A stretch of 64,000 nucleotides of DNA from Bremerella volcania (GCF_007748115.1 NZ_CP036289.1:558001-622000), one strand, 5' to 3'; counted from the first letter of the stretch, positions 51,106 to 60,363 are shown. A program made the numbers and translations. Notes: a model not told the origin generated them from the letters alone.

Positions 51106-52700
51106 GCGAGAAACAACCGATAGGCCGGGTTCTCGGTCTCTTCGACGTACGGGTACGCGATGCTCTCGATGAAGTCTTGAAACTCAGTGGTCGCATCACT
51201 GGGAATTTGCAGGCCCACGAGAATGCGTCCGTAGTCGGCGCCTTGATTGCGATAGTGAAACAAACTGATGTTCCAATCACTGGGCATGGCGGAAAGGAAC
51301 TTCATCAAAGCCCCTGGCCGCTCGGGGAAGACGAAGCGATAAAGGTGCTCGTCGGCTGCCATTTTGCTGTGGCCCCCCACCAGGTGCCGGACGTGCAGCT
51401 TGGCCAGTTCGTCGTCGGTCAGGTCGAGCGTGTCGAAGCTGCTCGAGCGAAGTTCGTCCGCGATTCGCTTGGCCTCGTCTCGGTTGTTGACTGCCAGGCC
51501 GACAAAGACGTGCGCGACGTTCGAGTCGGAGATGCGGTAGTTGAACTCGGTCACCGCGCGCGGGCCGATCAGTTCGCACAGCCGTTTGAAGCTCCCTTTG
51601 CGTTCCGGAATCGTGACCGCGAAGAGGGCTTCCCGGTTTTCACCCACTTCGGCACGTTCGGCCACGAAGCGTAGGCGGTCGAAGTTCATGTTAGCCCCGC
51701 ACGTGACGGCGATGAGCGCGTCGCCCAGCAGATTGTGCTTCGCGGCATATTGCTTGAGACCGGCGACGCTGAGCGCTCCGGCGGGTTCCAGAATGCTGCG
51801 TGTGTCTTCAAACACATCCTTGATCGCGGCGCACACGGCGTCGGTATCGACCACGACGAAGTCGTCGACCAACGCTCGGGTGATGCGGAAGGTCTCTTCG
51901 CCGACCTGTTTGACGGCGGTGCCATCAGAGAAGAGGCCGACGTCCTGGAGCTGCACCCGCTTGCCTTGCTTGACGCTGCGGACCATGGCGTCGGAGTCGT
52001 TCGTCTGCACGCCGATGACTTTGATCTCCGGCCGAACCGCTTTGATGTAGGCGGCCACGCCTGAGATCATGCCGCCACCACCGATCGCGACGAAGATGGC
52101 ATGAATCGGTTTTTGATGTTGCCGCAGGATCTCCATCGCGATGGTCCCTTGGCCGGCGATCACGTCGGGGTCGTCAAAGGGATGGACGAAGGTCATCTCG
52201 TTGGTGCTGCTCAGCTGGCCGGCGTGCTGGTAGGCGTCGGTGAAGCTTTCCCCATGCAAGACGACATTGCCCCCGAGGGCCTTCACCGCTTCGATTTTCA
52301 GCTCGGGCGTGGTCTTGGGCATGACGATCGTCGCCGTGCAGCCGAGATGCGAAGCCGCCAGCGCCACCCCTTGGGCGTGGTTGCCAGCCGAAGCGCAGAT
52401 CACGCCGCGCTCCAGCTGCTGCGGGGTGAGCTGAGCCATTTTGTTGTAGGCCCCACGCAGCTTGAAACTGAACACCTTCTGGCTGTCTTCGCGTTTCAGG
52501 TAGACGTTGTTTTTCAGTCGCTCGGAAAGCTTGGTGGCCCGTTCGAGTGCCGACTCGTGAGCGACGTCGTAGACCTGGGCGTTGAGGATCTTGCGGAGGT
52601 AGTCCATGAGCCCGAGATGGGTCCCATCTCCGACAAGACCACGTTTAGCGGAAGAACTCGCAGCTGGCTTCGATTTAGGCGTTTGGTTCATGTCGTCCAT
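51102..52700 (-). CDS. ilvA: Threonine ammonia-lyase, biosynthetic (threonine dehydratase)
   Basis: 532 residues: first step of isoleucine synthesis, converting threonine to 2-oxobutanoate with PLP. The catalytic PLP-lysine is in SFKLRGAYNKM (about residues 77-87), with the Gly-rich phosphate-binding loop SAGNHAQGVA and VAIGGGGMISGVAAYI. The C-terminal 200 residues contain two ACT-like regulatory domains (from RAEVGENREALFAVTIPERKGSF and PGALMKFLSAMPSDWNISLFHYR), implying isoleucine feedback control. The N-terminal 30 residues are low complexity. The gene overlaps the convergent tsdA stop by 4 bp. Confidence 0.93.
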   Translation of the reverse strand: MDDMNQTPKSKPAASSSAKRGLVGDGTHLGLMDYLRKILNAQVYDVAHESALERATKLSERLKNNVYLKREDSQKVFSFKLRGAYNKMAQLTPQQLERGVICASAGNHAQGVALAASHLGCTATIVMPKTTPELKIEAVKALGGNVVLHGESFTDAYQHAGQLSSTNEMTFVHPFDDPDVIAGQGTIAMEILRQHQKPIHAIFVAIGGGGMISGVAAYIKAVRPEIKVIGVQTNDSDAMVRSVKQGKRVQLQDVGLFSDGTAVKQVGEETFRITRALVDDFVVVDTDAVCAAIKDVFEDTRSILEPAGALSVAGLKQYAAKHNLLGDALIAVTCGANMNFDRLRFVAERAEVGENREALFAVTIPERKGSFKRLCELIGPRAVTEFNYRISDSNVAHVFVGLAVNNRDEAKRIADELRSSSFDTLDLTDDELAKLHVRHLVGGHSKMAADEHLYRFVFPERPGALMKFLSAMPSDWNISLFHYRNQGADYGRILVGLQIPSDATTEFQDFIESIAYPYVEETENPAYRLFLA

Positions 52701-52734
52701 TGGACGCGAAGAACAGCGCGTGGTCTAGGGCACC

Positions 52735-53808
52735 TCACAGCGGCAACTGCGTTTGCCGGGCCTTTCGTTCGTGTTCCAGCAGCCACTTTTTACGCCACAA
52801 GCCGCCGGCGTAGCCGCACAGGTGGCCGTCGCTACGGACGACGCGATGGCACGGCACGACGATCGCCAGGCGGTTGTCGCCGTTGGTGCGGCCGACGGCT
52901 CGGGAGGCGTTGGGCTTGCCGAGCTGCTTGGCTAACTCGCCGTACGAGCGGGTCTGGCCATAAGGGATTTCCAGCAGCTTTTGCCAAACGGTCTCTTGAA
53001 AGGAGGTGCCGTCCAGGCGAAGGGGGAGGGTGAACTCGCTTCGCTCGCCGCGGAAGTACTGATCGATCTGCTGGGCCGCTTCGCTCAGCACCGGGTGCGT
53101 GCCAGGCAGGATCGGTTGTTGAAAACGCTTGTTGATCCGCTCGAACTGTTTGGGCAGCATCTTGCGATCGGCAAACTCCAACAGGCACAGCCCGGCGTCG
53201 CTCGCGGCGGCCAGCATCGGGCCCAGCGGCGTGAGCAAACGCTCGACCAGGATCGGTTCGCCCTGCTGGATGCTGGTGGGGGACTGGCCGGTCCATTTTC
53301 GGAGGCTGTCGCGAAATCCGCTGAGCGACTGGTAGCCGCTATCCAATGCGACTGAAGTGACGTCCTGGCCGGCGTTCAGCATGTCGACCGCCAGGCCAAT
53401 CCGCCGAGTACGCAGGTACGCGTGAAAGGTCATCTGGTAATGCTCTTGAAACCAGTGTCGGACGCGGATGGGTGACAGACCCATATCGATCAGGTCGGCA
53501 TTGGACCAGCGGCGCGTCGGCTCGGCCTCGAGGGCATCGACCAGCTGCGTGAGCCACGGGGGCACACTGCCGGATAGCTCCTGCGGGCGGCAGCGTTTGC
53601 ACGCGCGATAGCCAGCGGCGAGCGCATCGTCTGCGGTGGCGAAGAACTCGACGTTCTCGCGCTTGGGAGGTTTCGCTTTGCAGCCAGGGCGGCAGAAGAT
53701 GCCGGTCGTCTTGACCGCGAAAAGGAAGAGACCTTCCATCTCGGCATCGCGGTCGACGATGGCCTGGTACATGGTTTCCGGGTCGGGCAGGATGATCGTA
53801 GCGTTCAT
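52735..53808 (-). CDS. ada: Ada: methylphosphotriester/O6-methylguanine-DNA methyltransferase and transcriptional activator
   Basis: 357 residues from the ATG at 53808, preceded by AAGGA; an upstream in-frame start at 53862 is less likely. The zinc-binding N-terminal domain has Cys39, Cys43, Cys70 and Cys73 (FCRPGCKAK, ACKRCRP); the acceptor Cys39 repairs methylphosphotriesters. An AraC-type DNA-binding helix-turn-helix region spans about 85-190. The C-terminal MGMT domain has the active-site PCHRV with Cys320. It repairs O6-methylguanine and, once self-methylated, activates its regulon. It lies alone on the minus strand, 35 bp past ilvA's start. Confidence 0.93.
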   Translation of the reverse strand: MNATIILPDPETMYQAIVDRDAEMEGLFLFAVKTTGIFCRPGCKAKPPKRENVEFFATADDALAAGYRACKRCRPQELSGSVPPWLTQLVDALEAEPTRRWSNADLIDMGLSPIRVRHWFQEHYQMTFHAYLRTRRIGLAVDMLNAGQDVTSVALDSGYQSLSGFRDSLRKWTGQSPTSIQQGEPILVERLLTPLGPMLAAASDAGLCLLEFADRKMLPKQFERINKRFQQPILPGTHPVLSEAAQQIDQYFRGERSEFTLPLRLDGTSFQETVWQKLLEIPYGQTRSYGELAKQLGKPNASRAVGRTNGDNRLAIVVPCHRVVRSDGHLCGYAGGLWRKKWLLEHERKARQTQLPL

Positions 53809-53882
53809 GTCCTTACTGTAGAAACGCGACGCGAGCCTGGCGACCGGAAACGGAACAAACAATTCGGAATGAGAAACGAGCT

Positions 53883-54491
53883 TTAGTTCAGGATCTCGCT
53901 GGTCTGGTTCACTACCTCGGAGATCTCTTCTTTGGAGAGATGAGGAGCCAACGGCTTGTTAACCTTCAGCCCGTCGTCGTTCCACATCATGACCTGGATC
54001 CGCGCTTTGGGATCAAGGCCGTAGCCGGCAGGCCCTTCCTTTTCGTTAAATACGGTTAGCGGCGTGTTTTCAATGTGCTGCGAAACCTGAACACGCTGCA
54101 GCGTCGGTTTGACCTCGTCGGTGTTTTCGCCCACGACCACCATGAATGCCGAAAGCTTCTTGTCGGCGTTCTCGGCAACCTTGCGATCGATCTGCTGTAC
54201 CAGGCTGGTTACCGAGTCGTTCACTTCTCGCGCGAAGATCACGACGGTCGGCTTGCCGCTGTACTTGCAGCGATAACAGAGGAACTCGCCGGCTGCCGGA
54301 CCGGTGACGTCTTCGACTTGAAAAGCTCCGGGTTGTTGACCCAGTTGCAGCGAGACAATCTGGTTCGAGCGAGCATCCGAGGCCAGCGTACCAGGGGCAT
54401 TGGCAGTCAGTTCTGGGGCTTTGAACTTCGTGCATCCAACAGCAACTGCCGCACACAGCGACATGGCGAACAACGGGATAAGAGTTCGCAT
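53883..54491 (-). CDS. Thioredoxin-fold lipoprotein
   Basis: 202 residues with a lipoprotein signal (RTLIPLFAMSLCAAVAVGC, lipidated Cys near residue 20). The segment GEFLCYRCKYSGKPTVVIFA (about 88-107) has a CxxC pair in a position similar to thioredoxin-like proteins, though with Tyr-Arg between the cysteines. Then come AFMVVVGENTD and a KARIQVMMWNDDGL segment consistent with the rest of a thioredoxin/peroxiredoxin-like fold. Membrane-anchored and extracytoplasmic. Function unknown, possibly redox. It has its own upstream region of about 290 bp. Confidence 0.72.
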   Translation of the reverse strand: MRTLIPLFAMSLCAAVAVGCTKFKAPELTANAPGTLASDARSNQIVSLQLGQQPGAFQVEDVTGPAAGEFLCYRCKYSGKPTVVIFAREVNDSVTSLVQQIDRKVAENADKKLSAFMVVVGENTDEVKPTLQRVQVSQHIENTPLTVFNEKEGPAGYGLDPKARIQVMMWNDDGLKVNKPLAPHLSKEEISEVVNQTSEILN

Positions 54492-54778
54492 AAGACACCT
54501 CCGCGAAGGAAACCGTGCGATCGCAAGATTAGGGGGCTGATCCGTCCGGGATCAGGAAAGGCGCGGCGTTTGACGATCCGTTCGGCCGCACGCTTTCACT
54601 ACTATTATAGCCGTTTTCTTGCGATTGCCACTTCTTGGCGCCAGGGGAAAGGGGCCTTTTCCCGATCGATCGGCATAATCGGCAAATTTTTGGGCCGCAG
54701 CTGACGACACCTATTCTTAGGTCGACTTCTCGCAGGGAAATTCCTCCCCAGTTGCTAGCATGGTGAAAGTAGGCGGTT

Positions 54779-55171
54779 ATGGGTGAAGAGGCATTACAGG
54801 TATCCGAACACTTCGAAGCGTGGGCCAATCTGTTTCTGACTTGGGTTGGTTTCGGCACGTTGACCGGGCTATTTGCCAAAGCGATCATGCCGGGCCGAGA
54901 TCCTGGCGGACCGATTGCTACCCTAGCGATGGGGATTGGCGGATCGGTGATCGGCTGCGGAATGCTGTCCCTCTTTTTTGAAGGCTACAAGGTCTCGCCG
55001 CTGAGTCCTCTGGGATTTGCTGTGGCGACCGGCGGAGCGTTCATCATTTTGTTCTTTTACCGCCTTCTTTCGGGGCACGTGATCGACGAAAGCCAACCGA
55101 CCGCCCCGCGGCGGATGCGGCTGTACTCGCATCGTCGCCGCTCCAGTCGCTCGACTGCCGACCATTATTAG
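54779..55171 (+). CDS. GlsB/YeaQ/YmgE family small membrane protein
   Basis: 130 residues with three hydrophobic helices (about 15-35, 43-65 and 75-95) and a basic C-terminal tail. The motif GLFAKAIMPGRDPGG and IATLAMGIGGSVIG are the core of the transglycosylase-associated (GlsB/YeaQ/YmgE) family, small stress-related inner membrane proteins. An N-terminal extension of about 20 residues and the Arg/Ser-rich tail are longer than usual. It is convergent with glnB, with a bidirectional terminator in between. Confidence 0.78.
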   Translation: MGEEALQVSEHFEAWANLFLTWVGFGTLTGLFAKAIMPGRDPGGPIATLAMGIGGSVIGCGMLSLFFEGYKVSPLSPLGFAVATGGAFIILFFYRLLSGHVIDESQPTAPRRMRLYSHRRRSSRSTADHY

Positions 55172-55195
55172 AACCATGCGTGCTCTTCTCCCGAG

Positions 55196-55226
55196 AAAAA
55201 AAGCCGACCCAGGGGGGCCGGCTTTT
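55196..55226. terminator. Bidirectional terminator between the YeaQ-like gene and glnB
   Basis: AAGCCG-A-CCC pairs with GGG-C-CGGCTT (10-bp stem with one mismatch) with A-runs on the left and T-runs on the right. It therefore terminates both convergent transcripts. Confidence 0.8.
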
Positions 55227-55296
55227 CGAGAGAGAGATTGACTGGGTGGTCGAAGGGCTGTGCGCGGTGCCGATTCGACAGGTTTGAAATCGGTTA

Positions 55297-55797
<501 letters not shown>

Positions 55798-55976
55798 TCA
55801 GCTGTCTGTGCGTGGCAGCATTTCCTAAATATCAGTGAGCTAGTGGTTTAAGTCAACGAACTTTTCCCTAAATAGATGTCTGGCAACGATCCTCTGCGTG
55901 ACAAATCAGCAGTGAACAGGAAAACCTGCCTAAGATGGTGACAGGAAAAAGTTCTTTAGAATATGCTTTAGCGCAT

Positions 55977-56021
55977 AAAAATAGCCGAGGTTAAGGAGGC
56001 AAAACCTCCTCAACCTCGACT
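55977..56021 (-). terminator. Strong Rho-independent terminator on the minus strand
   Basis: The arms 55983-55999 and 56005-56021 form a 17-bp stem around a 5-nt loop followed by five T on the minus strand. Two positions that would be A-C mismatches in plus-strand RNA become G-U pairs in minus-strand RNA, which shows that the functional transcript runs leftward. Confidence 0.8.
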
Positions 56022-56088
56022 ACCGTTCGCGGCAGCCCCACTGCACGCGAACAACACCCCATCATGCTTCCACACTGTTCGGGTCAGA

Positions 56089-56229
56089 TCACTTGGAGAT
56101 GATCTTGATTGTCTTGTTCGGTTGGAAAGCCAAGCAGTTGAGCTTGTCCCCAGCTCTGTCGCACTCCTTGTCACAGAAGCACGGGGCAAGCATCTTATTG
56201 CTTTCAGAAGCGAGAAGTCCGAGGTACAC
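56089..56229 (-). CDS. Candidate small cysteine-rich protein
   Basis: 46 residues from a GTG at 56229 (AAGGA directly upstream, close spacing), or 34 residues from the ATG at 56193. The frame stays open further upstream to about 56290 and reads like protein (ANQKEIRNRSRRIVYLGLL). Third codon positions are about 65-75% G/C. The last part carries four Cys, as C-x-C-x3-C-x8-C, then a Lys/Ile-rich tail. A strong minus-strand terminator lies about 70 bp after the stop, so the region is transcribed. I recognise no family. The Cys spacing suggests a metal knuckle. The true start is unresolved and a frameshift from an upstream ATG frame is possible. Confidence 0.4.
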   Translation of the reverse strand: MYLGLLASESNKMLAPCFCDKECDRAGDKLNCLAFQPNKTIKIISK

Positions 56230-56503
56230 GATCCTTCGCGACCGGTTCCGAATCTCTTTCTGATTCGCTTTCGCCCTACCTAAGATGCATTCGGTGTGCC
56301 AATTGAATCACACGCCGAGAAAACGCGCCGAAATAGACTCATTTCCCGAGTTTCGGGCAGAAAACCACCTGTAGTTTTTTTGACCGCCCCTAATCAGCCA
56401 CGGACTTGCTGCCTAAAATGCACGCAGTTGCTGCCTTGAAAGGCATCGCCTGGGACGCGGTTGTGCGGGTAGCCATGGCTGTGGCGGCGTTGCCTTCAGT
56501 TTG

Positions 56504-56580
56504 AAGTTTTCAGTGTTCAGTTTTCAGCAAGAAGCAGATGGTCGTCTCTTCTCCTGCTGAAAACTGAACACTGAAAACTT
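56504..56580. repeat. Perfect 26-bp inverted repeat
   Basis: Arms 56504-56529 and 56555-56580 are exact inverse copies (AAGTTTTCAGTGTTCAG and onward) around a 25-bp loop. The AGTTTTCAG unit is widely dispersed in intergenic DNA of planctomycetes. No T-run follows in either direction. The rest of 55636-56643 holds glnB's promoter, the small cysteine-rich ORF and its terminator. Confidence 0.8.
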
Positions 56581-56643
56581 GGCCATTTTTTGGCCACCCA
56601 CAAGTCGTTTCCACTGCGAACCATTTTTCAACCAAAGAAGACT

Positions 56644-57225
56644 ATGCCCTTAGACTGGCCCACTCTGTTCAATTCCGGCCTTTCCTACGAAGACTTTCTG
56701 GCGAAGTATGCCAACGAGAACCAGAAAGAACGCTGGAGTGCGAAGCTTCGGACGTTGTCCCTCAGCGAAGACCAAAAGACGTTGCTGGCCAGCTTCACGC
56801 GCGAGATGCACGTCCTTTGCCTCAGTGGCGCCTGGTGCGGTGATTGTGTTGATCAGTGTCCGATGCTGCAGTTAGTGGATCAGGCGTCTCCCAACATCCA
56901 TGTTCGCTACATCGATCGGGATGACGCCCCGGATGATTTGAAAGAAGCGATCAAAGTGTGCGGCGGAAATCGTGTTCCGGTCGTCGTCTTTTTGAACGAA
57001 GATGATCAAGTGACTGGCATGTATGGCGACCGTACCTTGGCCAAGTATCGCCAGATGGTCGAGAAATTGGGCGGAGCCGCGTGCAGCACCGGCATTTCGC
57101 TGCATCCGGCCGGAGAAATGGATGCCCTGACGACGAGCGTGCTGGCCGAATGGATCGATCAGTTTGAACGTCATCAATGGATTTGCCGCACATCGACCCG
57201 TCTTCGCGAGAAGCACGGCGACTAG
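56644..57225 (+). CDS. Thioredoxin-family protein
   Basis: 193 residues from the ATG at 56644; an alternative start at 56590 precedes it by 18 codons without a better RBS. The CxxC pair is CGDC (65-68) in LCLSGAWCGDCVDQCP, with a cis-Pro region GNRVPVVVFLNE at about 110-121, consistent with the thioredoxin fold. An N-terminal helical extension of about 55 residues and a C-terminal addition of about 60 residues are unusual. There is no signal peptide, so it is probably cytoplasmic. The TAG stop lies in the end of an inserted 164-bp element, so its C terminus may differ from that of relatives. Confidence 0.8.
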   Translation: MPLDWPTLFNSGLSYEDFLAKYANENQKERWSAKLRTLSLSEDQKTLLASFTREMHVLCLSGAWCGDCVDQCPMLQLVDQASPNIHVRYIDRDDAPDDLKEAIKVCGGNRVPVVVFLNEDDQVTGMYGDRTLAKYRQMVEKLGGAACSTGISLHPAGEMDALTTSVLAEWIDQFERHQWICRTSTRLREKHGD

Positions 57226-57385
57226 AGCGTTTCCAAGTTAGGTGTAGCGTCCTGGGCGTCGGCGAGGCAAGCTGGACAAGGCGACCGAAGCAGGCGAATC
57301 CTCTAGATTCGCCGATGCAGGTCAACGAAGTCCCGCACAGCCGCAGCCAGCCAAAGACGCTACAGATGAATGGGAACCGCTCTAG
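57222..57385. mobile_element. MITE-like element, 164 bp, with imperfect terminal inverted repeats
   Basis: Left end CTAGAGCG-T-TTCC (57222-57234), a spacer and TGTAGCGTC (57242-57250) correspond to the reverse of the right end GACGCTACA (57355-57363) and GGAACCGCTCTAG (57373-57385). In the centre GGCGAATC-5-GATTCGCC (about 57291-57311) forms a palindrome. Both ends carry CTAG, a possible 4-bp target duplication. There is no ORF, so mobility would need a transposase elsewhere. Its left end supplies the stop codon of the thioredoxin-like gene. Confidence 0.6.
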
Positions 57386-57424
57386 AATAGAAGTAGTATC
57401 CGCAGACGATTTATTCGATTGAAA

Positions 57425-57874
57425 ATGAAGAGATTCACGTTGAACGAACCGCCCACACTCACCGCGGAAGAACTGATTGACGACTTCGAGTTCGCCGAAA
57501 CGAAAGAAGAGCGGCTGAAGTTGATCATCGAATTGGGACGCGAACTGCCTGATCTGCCGGAAGAACTTCGCCGCGATGAATTCAAGGTCCAGGGATGCCA
57601 AAGCCAGGTGTGGTTGGTCCCGGAAGTCGTCGAGGGAGAAGCGCAGGCCAAGAAGATCGTCTTCCGAGCTGATAGCGATGCCCACATCGTCAAAGGGTTG
57701 GTTGGCATATTGGTAATGCTGCTGTCGGGCAAGAGCCCGCAAGAGATTCTCGACTTCGACCTGCGCGGGCTGTTCGATACGCTCAAACTCGAAAAGCACC
57801 TGGTGCCGGCTCGCTCGAATGGCTTGCATTCGATGGTGCGAAAGATTCACGAGATCGCGGTAAGCGTTCGCTAG
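57425..57874 (+). CDS. sufE: SufE family Fe-S cluster assembly protein
   Basis: 149 residues from the ATG at 57425, with a TTG two codons earlier as alternative. The catalytic Cys is in KVQGCQSQVWLV (near residue 58), which accepts sulfane sulfur from SufS. Family features are the N-terminal helical LTAEELIDDFEF, LPDLPEELR and GLVGILVMLLSGKSPQEI. It would activate cysteine desulfurase for Fe-S cluster synthesis. sufS, sufB and sufC are not in this window. The element upstream leaves only 40 bp for a promoter. Confidence 0.92.
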   Translation: MKRFTLNEPPTLTAEELIDDFEFAETKEERLKLIIELGRELPDLPEELRRDEFKVQGCQSQVWLVPEVVEGEAQAKKIVFRADSDAHIVKGLVGILVMLLSGKSPQEILDFDLRGLFDTLKLEKHLVPARSNGLHSMVRKIHEIAVSVR

Positions 57875-57924
57875 GGATAGGAAATTGCCGGGTGCCAAGT
57901 AAGGCACTTCTCGAAGGCATGCGA

Positions 57925-60363
57925 CTAAGCGTTGGGTCGTTGTTCTGGTTCCAGGATTGCCAGTTCAATCAACTCGTCGACGGGGATGTTATTGTTCCAC
58001 CAGTCGGCGGCATCTTGCTGGGTCCAGGGGAAGTCGTCCATCAACTTTTCGATTTCCTTCAAGACCTCGTCAGCCGTTTGAGGACGGTCCTTGGGGTCTT
58101 TGGCCAGGCAGCGTGAGATAAGGTCTTGCAGGGCATCGGGAATGACGCGGTCGGATGCGTCTTTCACCGAAGGAATCGACTGCGTAACGATCTGCACCAA
58201 CACATCGACGGCACTGGCCGCGTTGAAGATCGTCTGCCCGGTAAGCATGAAGAACGCGGTCGCTCCCAGGGCGTAAATATCGACGCGCGGATCGGCCTGG
58301 GTGGGGTTTTTGACTCGCTCAGGCGGAATGTACATGGGGGTTCCGCTGATCTCAGTCGTGTTGGTCACGATGGTCGCGCCGGGATCGGCCGAAAGGTTTT
58401 TCACCAGGCCAAAGTCCAACACCTTGGCCACGTCGTACTCGCCGCCGACGCGGCAGAGCATGATGTTGAGCGGTTTGATGTCGCGATGGATCAGACCACT
58501 CTCGTGGGCTTCGCGCAGCGACGCGGCCACTTGCCGCATGACCCAGAGCGTGCGGGAGATCGGCTGCCAGCCATACTGACGCACGAGGACTTCAATGGTG
58601 ATGCCGTCGAGATACTCCATCGCGTAGTAGAAGATGTCGTCCGGCGTCTTGCCGTAGTCGTAGATCTCGACCGTGTTGGGATGCTTCAAGCGGCTCGAAA
58701 GCTGAACTTCACGTTCGAATCGTTTGATCAGCGCGGGATCGGTTTGCTCGGGTCGCATCAGCTTGACGGCCGTGGGGCGTTTGAGCATCTGGTGCCGTGC
58801 GAGGTAAACCTGGCCCATGCCTCCTTCGCCGATTTTTCGGATGAGTTCATAAGCACCGACGATCATGTTCTCGCCGATCGTGCGGCGCATTTGCACCAGA
58901 GAGGATGCGGCGTAATAAGCGAGACCCGCGAATCCGGCGATCAGAAACAAGAGGGCATACTGGGAAAAGGAAATATACGTGAAAGGGCGGAACGCTTCTT
59001 GCGATTCGGTTTCGTAGGCGACGCCAAAGTTGTATTCGTCGATCCACTGCCAGGCCCCCACGACGTAATGCCCTCGGTAGTTGAGGTACGGCTCCATCAT
59101 CACGGCCGACTTGGGGCCCGATTTATGATCGGCAAGCGCTTCGGCAATCAGACGCGTGAAGCGGTGGTGATTCTCAGGATTGGGATGCTGCATGGCGAAC
59201 GGTGGCCGAAGCATCAGATTGGCCCGCGACGGTTCCCCTTCGGGCAAGATCCCCATCCGCCACAGGTCTTTGGTAAAGCGGCTTTCGGTCAGCATCAGAC
59301 CATTGGCATCAAACGCATACGCTTCGCCGGTCTGGCCGGTCCGGGCATTGATGAGCGACTTGGTGAAGTTGCCCACGGAATAATAGCCGAAGCAGAGCAG
59401 CGCCGACGGAAGATTGGAGTCGTCGTAGATAGGCTGATAGACCCACGTGAATGCGACACTTGGTCGGGTGCCGGGAATGGTCATTTCGTGATCGGGACGC
59501 ATGGGGGGAATGAATCCCGCTTTGTTCTGAAACACATCGGAAAAGACTTGCAGTCGGCGGGTGCCTGCGAGGGTCTGGTTGATCGCGTTCTCTTCCGTTG
59601 AGGCAAGGATCACGCCGGCCGCGTTGGCGACGAAGTATATCCCTTCGTCCGGGAGCAAACCTGGCGGAACGGCCAGGGGATCGCCATGCCCGTCGAATGC
59701 GATGGGCTCGTTTTCTTCGATAAAACGTTTCGCTTCGTCTTCTGACCGCGTGAACTTTGGAAATCGTTGGCGAAAGAACGCGAGTTCTTCCTGCACGGCG
59801 CTGGCGGAGTAGTCGTCTCCAAGCGTTCGCTTTTCTTGGACCAGGCTGAGGATCGCTTCACGAACGTCTTGATCTTTGGCCACGACCGAAACATGTTCCT
59901 TACGCGTTTCGATCCAAGAGGTCAGGGCCTGGACGTCGGCGGCCAGCAAAGCGGTGAACTCTTGCTGGCGGACTTTGCTGAGTTCGTTCCAGACCAAGTA
60001 TCGAGCCCCGATGCCCAGCAGGATGATCAGCACGACGAAGCTGACGATGGCGATGGTGCGATACAACCGGGATGCCCAAACCTGGACCAGCAAACTGGTG
60101 CCTGGAAGATAGCGAGTAGTCAGTCCCTGTCGTGGGTGAAGCGAATGCTTCGACGCCGGTGGGGCGGCGAACGTCGCGTCGAGATCGACTTGAGCGGGAA
60201 CCAGGGTGCCGGCCGGCTTGGGGCGGATCTTTTCTTCAACCAACTTGCGAAGGACCTGATCCGTGCCGCACGTATCATCGAGAAACGCCTCCCGAGCGGC
60301 ACCTTGGCGTCGCCGAGCTTCGGCGGCTATTTTCAAAACGACTTCGTTATCCGGCTGATTCAT
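57925..60363 (-). CDS. Membrane serine/threonine protein kinase with an extracytoplasmic sensor domain
   Basis: 812 residues. A cytoplasmic N-terminal region (about 1-100, with AAREAFLDDTCG typical of planctomycete kinases) precedes a membrane helix (about 105-125). A large extracytoplasmic region (about 130-470) resembling a dCache sensor follows, then a second helix (about 475-495). The C-terminal Hanks-type kinase begins YELIRKIGEGGMGQVYLA near 510, has the ATP-anchoring Lys in TAVKLM, the catalytic HRDIKPLN near 625 and DFGLVK near 650. Downstream from its start is the galM terminator. The usual kinase layout in bacteria places the kinase N-terminal; here it is C-terminal to the sensor. 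Signal unknown. Confidence 0.9.
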   Translation of the reverse strand: MNQPDNEVVLKIAAEARRRQGAAREAFLDDTCGTDQVLRKLVEEKIRPKPAGTLVPAQVDLDATFAAPPASKHSLHPRQGLTTRYLPGTSLLVQVWASRLYRTIAIVSFVVLIILLGIGARYLVWNELSKVRQQEFTALLAADVQALTSWIETRKEHVSVVAKDQDVREAILSLVQEKRTLGDDYSASAVQEELAFFRQRFPKFTRSEDEAKRFIEENEPIAFDGHGDPLAVPPGLLPDEGIYFVANAAGVILASTEENAINQTLAGTRRLQVFSDVFQNKAGFIPPMRPDHEMTIPGTRPSVAFTWVYQPIYDDSNLPSALLCFGYYSVGNFTKSLINARTGQTGEAYAFDANGLMLTESRFTKDLWRMGILPEGEPSRANLMLRPPFAMQHPNPENHHRFTRLIAEALADHKSGPKSAVMMEPYLNYRGHYVVGAWQWIDEYNFGVAYETESQEAFRPFTYISFSQYALLFLIAGFAGLAYYAASSLVQMRRTIGENMIVGAYELIRKIGEGGMGQVYLARHQMLKRPTAVKLMRPEQTDPALIKRFEREVQLSSRLKHPNTVEIYDYGKTPDDIFYYAMEYLDGITIEVLVRQYGWQPISRTLWVMRQVAASLREAHESGLIHRDIKPLNIMLCRVGGEYDVAKVLDFGLVKNLSADPGATIVTNTTEISGTPMYIPPERVKNPTQADPRVDIYALGATAFFMLTGQTIFNAASAVDVLVQIVTQSIPSVKDASDRVIPDALQDLISRCLAKDPKDRPQTADEVLKEIEKLMDDFPWTQQDAADWWNNNIPVDELIELAILEPEQRPNA

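Noticed and set aside
58126-59601. A 491-codon plus-strand open frame opposite the kinase
   Set aside because: It mirrors the serine/threonine kinase gene and its sequence has no domain, RBS or codon pattern of its own.
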